NCBI RefSeq assembly: GCF_025643595.1
Contig: NZ_CP102826.1
Location: 4,774,001-4,838,000, forward strand
Source of the DNA: Saccharopolyspora rosea
GTDB lineage: Bacteria; Actinomycetota; Actinomycetes; Mycobacteriales; Pseudonocardiaceae
Length of the DNA stretch: 64,000 nucleotides
Direction: 5' to 3'
A model generated the notes under the pieces. The model saw only the letters and a program-made list of their open reading frames with translations, searched no databases and was not told the origin of the DNA. Position numbers and translations under genes: made by a program. Positions 62,752-64,000 of this stretch are shown one piece after another. Numbering within the stretch: position 1 is the stretch's first letter; every line of letters starts with the position of its first letter.

Positions 62752-63186
62752 TCACTGCTCCCCCGCGCGCACCGCCTTGCGCAGGCGGGCGCTGATCCCC
62801 GAGATGCGGCCGAGGACGCCGTTGACGAACCGCGGCGAGTCGTCCGTCGACAGCGCCTTCACCAGCTCGACCGCCTCGTCGATGGCCACCGGCGAGGGCA
62901 CGTCGTCGGCCCACAGCAGCTCGTAGAGCCCCAGCCGGAGCACCGCGCGGTCGACCGCGGGCATGCGCGCCAGCGTCCAGCCCTCGGCGTGCTGGGTGAG
63001 CAGCTCGTCGATGCGCTCCCGGTTCGCCGTCACCCCCTCGACGAGGGTGATCGTGTACTCGGCGACCGGCGGCACCTCCGCGGCGCCCACCCGGTCCGCC
63101 AGCAGCGTGACCGGATCCATGTCGCGCTGATCGGCCTCGTAGAGGATGTCCACGGCGCGTTTGCGCGCCTTGCTGCGAGAACCCAC
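62752..63186 (-). CDS. nusB: Transcription antitermination factor NusB
   Basis: 144 residues from GTG. All-helical RNA-binding protein that with NusE promotes rRNA antitermination. 'SKARKRAVDILYEADQRD', 'MPAVDRAVLRLGLYELLW' and 'AIDEAVELVKALSTDDSPRFVNGVLGRI' are diagnostic. Downstream of efp by 36 bases, the usual efp-nusB order. Confidence 0.97.
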   Translation of the reverse strand: MGSRSKARKRAVDILYEADQRDMDPVTLLADRVGAAEVPPVAEYTITLVEGVTANRERIDELLTQHAEGWTLARMPAVDRAVLRLGLYELLWADDVPSPVAIDEAVELVKALSTDDSPRFVNGVLGRISGISARLRKAVRAGEQ

Positions 63187-63222
63187 CTCACACCCTCTTT
63201 CCGGACGCGGCCACCGGGCCGG

Positions 63223-63789
63223 TCACTTGGTGCTGACGCGGCTGAGGTAACGGCCGTCCCGCGGGTCGACCTTCACCTTGTCGCCGGTGTTGATGAACAA
63301 CGGGACCTGGACCTCGGCGCCGGTCTCCAGCTGCGCGGGCTTGGTGCCGCCGGTGGAGCGGTCGCCCTGCACGCCCGGGTCGGTGTGCGCGATGTTCAGC
63401 TCGACCGCGGCGGGCAGCTCGACGTACAGCGGGTTGCTCTCGTGGCGCGCGACCACGACGTTGGTGTTCTCCAGCATGAAGTTCGCCGCCGTGCCCACCA
63501 CGTCCGCGGACACGCCGACCTGGTCGTAGGTGTCGGGGTCCATGAAGTAGTACTCGCTGCCGTCGGTGTACAGGTAGGTCATCTCGCGGCGGTCGACGTT
63601 GGCCGTGTCGACCTTGACCCCGGCGTTGAACGTCTTGTCGACCACCTTGCCGGAGAGGACGTTCTTCAGGGTGGTCCGCACGAAGGCGCCACCCTTGCCG
63701 GGCTTGACGTGCTGGAAGTTGACGACGGTCCACAATTGGCCGTCGAGGTTCAGCACCATTCCGTTCTTGAGGTCGTTCGTGGTCGCCAC
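63223..63789 (-). CDS. efp: Elongation factor P
   Basis: 188 residues. Relieves ribosome stalling at poly-proline. Loop '[17 protein letters not shown]' carries the tip residue Lys32 in the PGKG form normal for actinobacteria; '[12 protein letters not shown]' and 'RYLSRVSTK' end the two OB-like domains. GTG start; 81 bases after the upstream peptidase gene. Confidence 0.98.
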   Translation of the reverse strand: MATTNDLKNGMVLNLDGQLWTVVNFQHVKPGKGGAFVRTTLKNVLSGKVVDKTFNAGVKVDTANVDRREMTYLYTDGSEYYFMDPDTYDQVGVSADVVGTAANFMLENTNVVVARHESNPLYVELPAAVELNIAHTDPGVQGDRSTGGTKPAQLETGAEVQVPLFINTGDKVKVDPRDGRYLSRVSTK

Positions 63790-63870
63790 GTTCGGGATCT
63801 CTCCTGTGGTGATGGCTTGCGGGCAGGTTCCGTCGGTGCGCGCTGCGGGGCCGCCGACGCGATCGGCGCG

Positions 63871-64000
63871 TCAGACTTCCACGAGCTCCTTGGTCGTCAG
63901 CGTGAGGAGCTCCGCGGTGCTGGGACGCACGACCAGCGTGTCCTCGATGCGGACACCGCCCTGCCCCGCCAGGTAGACGCCGGGCTCGACGGTGACCGCC
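63871..64000 (-). CDS. pepQ: Xaa-Pro peptidase (M24) C-terminus, cut by window edge
   Basis: Only the last 43 residues are present: '[24 protein letters not shown]' contains the two metal-binding Glu of the M24 pita-bread fold, ending 'TTKELVEV'. A proline peptidase directly upstream of efp is the normal arrangement in actinobacteria. Confidence 0.85.
   Translation of the reverse strand, partial: AVTVEPGVYLAGQGGVRIEDTLVVRPSTAELLTLTTKELVEV

Overview
The window reads as chromosome of a high-GC, sporulating-type actinomycete, most likely Pseudonocardiales (Saccharopolyspora-like; inference). Supports: very strong G/C bias at third codon positions, many GTG/TTG starts, BldD with an intact c-di-GMP motif, the actinobacterial IHF-like protein MihF, XRE/DUF397 pairs, type VII secretion (ESX) associated genes and an actinobacterial-type PriA. 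No rRNA, tRNA, CRISPR array, complete insertion sequence or phage was recognised.

Backbone. Most of the minus strand is a conserved actinobacterial block also known, in the same order, around Rv1379-Rv1420 of M. tuberculosis. From the right edge: efp-nusB and divergent bldD (62.1-63.8 kb); pyrR-pyrB-pyrC-bPH-carA-carB-pyrF (53.0-61.9 kb, pyrimidine synthesis, with a PyrR-type RNA hairpin over the pyrR ribosome-binding site); mihF-gmk-rpoZ-coaBC-metK (30.7-34.5 kb); priA (26.0-28.0 kb); def-fmt-rsmB (17.7-20.6 kb); rpe-ribD-ribE-ribBA-ribH-bPH (8.7-13.4 kb, riboflavin); uvrC, cut by the left edge.

Accessory inserts. (i) 1.8-8.6 kb: an EspC/WXG-like protein with a putative exported effector and two tiny membrane proteins, a DUF2961 protein, a dihydroorotate-dehydrogenase-like flavoenzyme divergent from a DeoR regulator and MFS transporter with a perfect operator-like palindrome, and a nucleotidyltransferase. 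(ii) 13.5-17.6 kb: two APC permeases, an OsmC protein and a deaminase, with copies of a dispersed repeat. (iii) 20.7-25.9 kb: exported gamma-glutamyltransferase, DUF4015 glycosidase-like protein, polysaccharide deacetylase and GNAT enzyme. (iv) 28.1-30.6 kb: lysA-type decarboxylase, trmL and a membrane protein. (v) 35.0-52.8 kb, inserted between pyrF and mihF exactly where M. tuberculosis carries PE15/PPE20: a PE-like/DUF3558/PPE/EspG operon; an XRE-DUF397 pair; a membrane Ser/Thr kinase with lipoprotein; a small-peptide/ABC-exporter/22-residue-ORF/kinase cassette; and an operon of YbaB-like, EspC-like and WXG-type proteins followed by six tandem paralogues with PH-like features.

The most unusual parts are the six-gene array (46.4-50.7 kb), the peptide-exporter-kinase cassette (42.6-45.6 kb) and a palindromic repeat family (full copy at 14,999-15,278).

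Quality warning: between about 3.5 and 26.6 kb many genes, including normally essential ones (ribD, rsmB, fmt, priA), are broken by single-base indels, while almost all genes from 28 to 64 kb are intact. This looks like consensus error rather than decay, so these genes are given as whole CDS spans with their breaks described.
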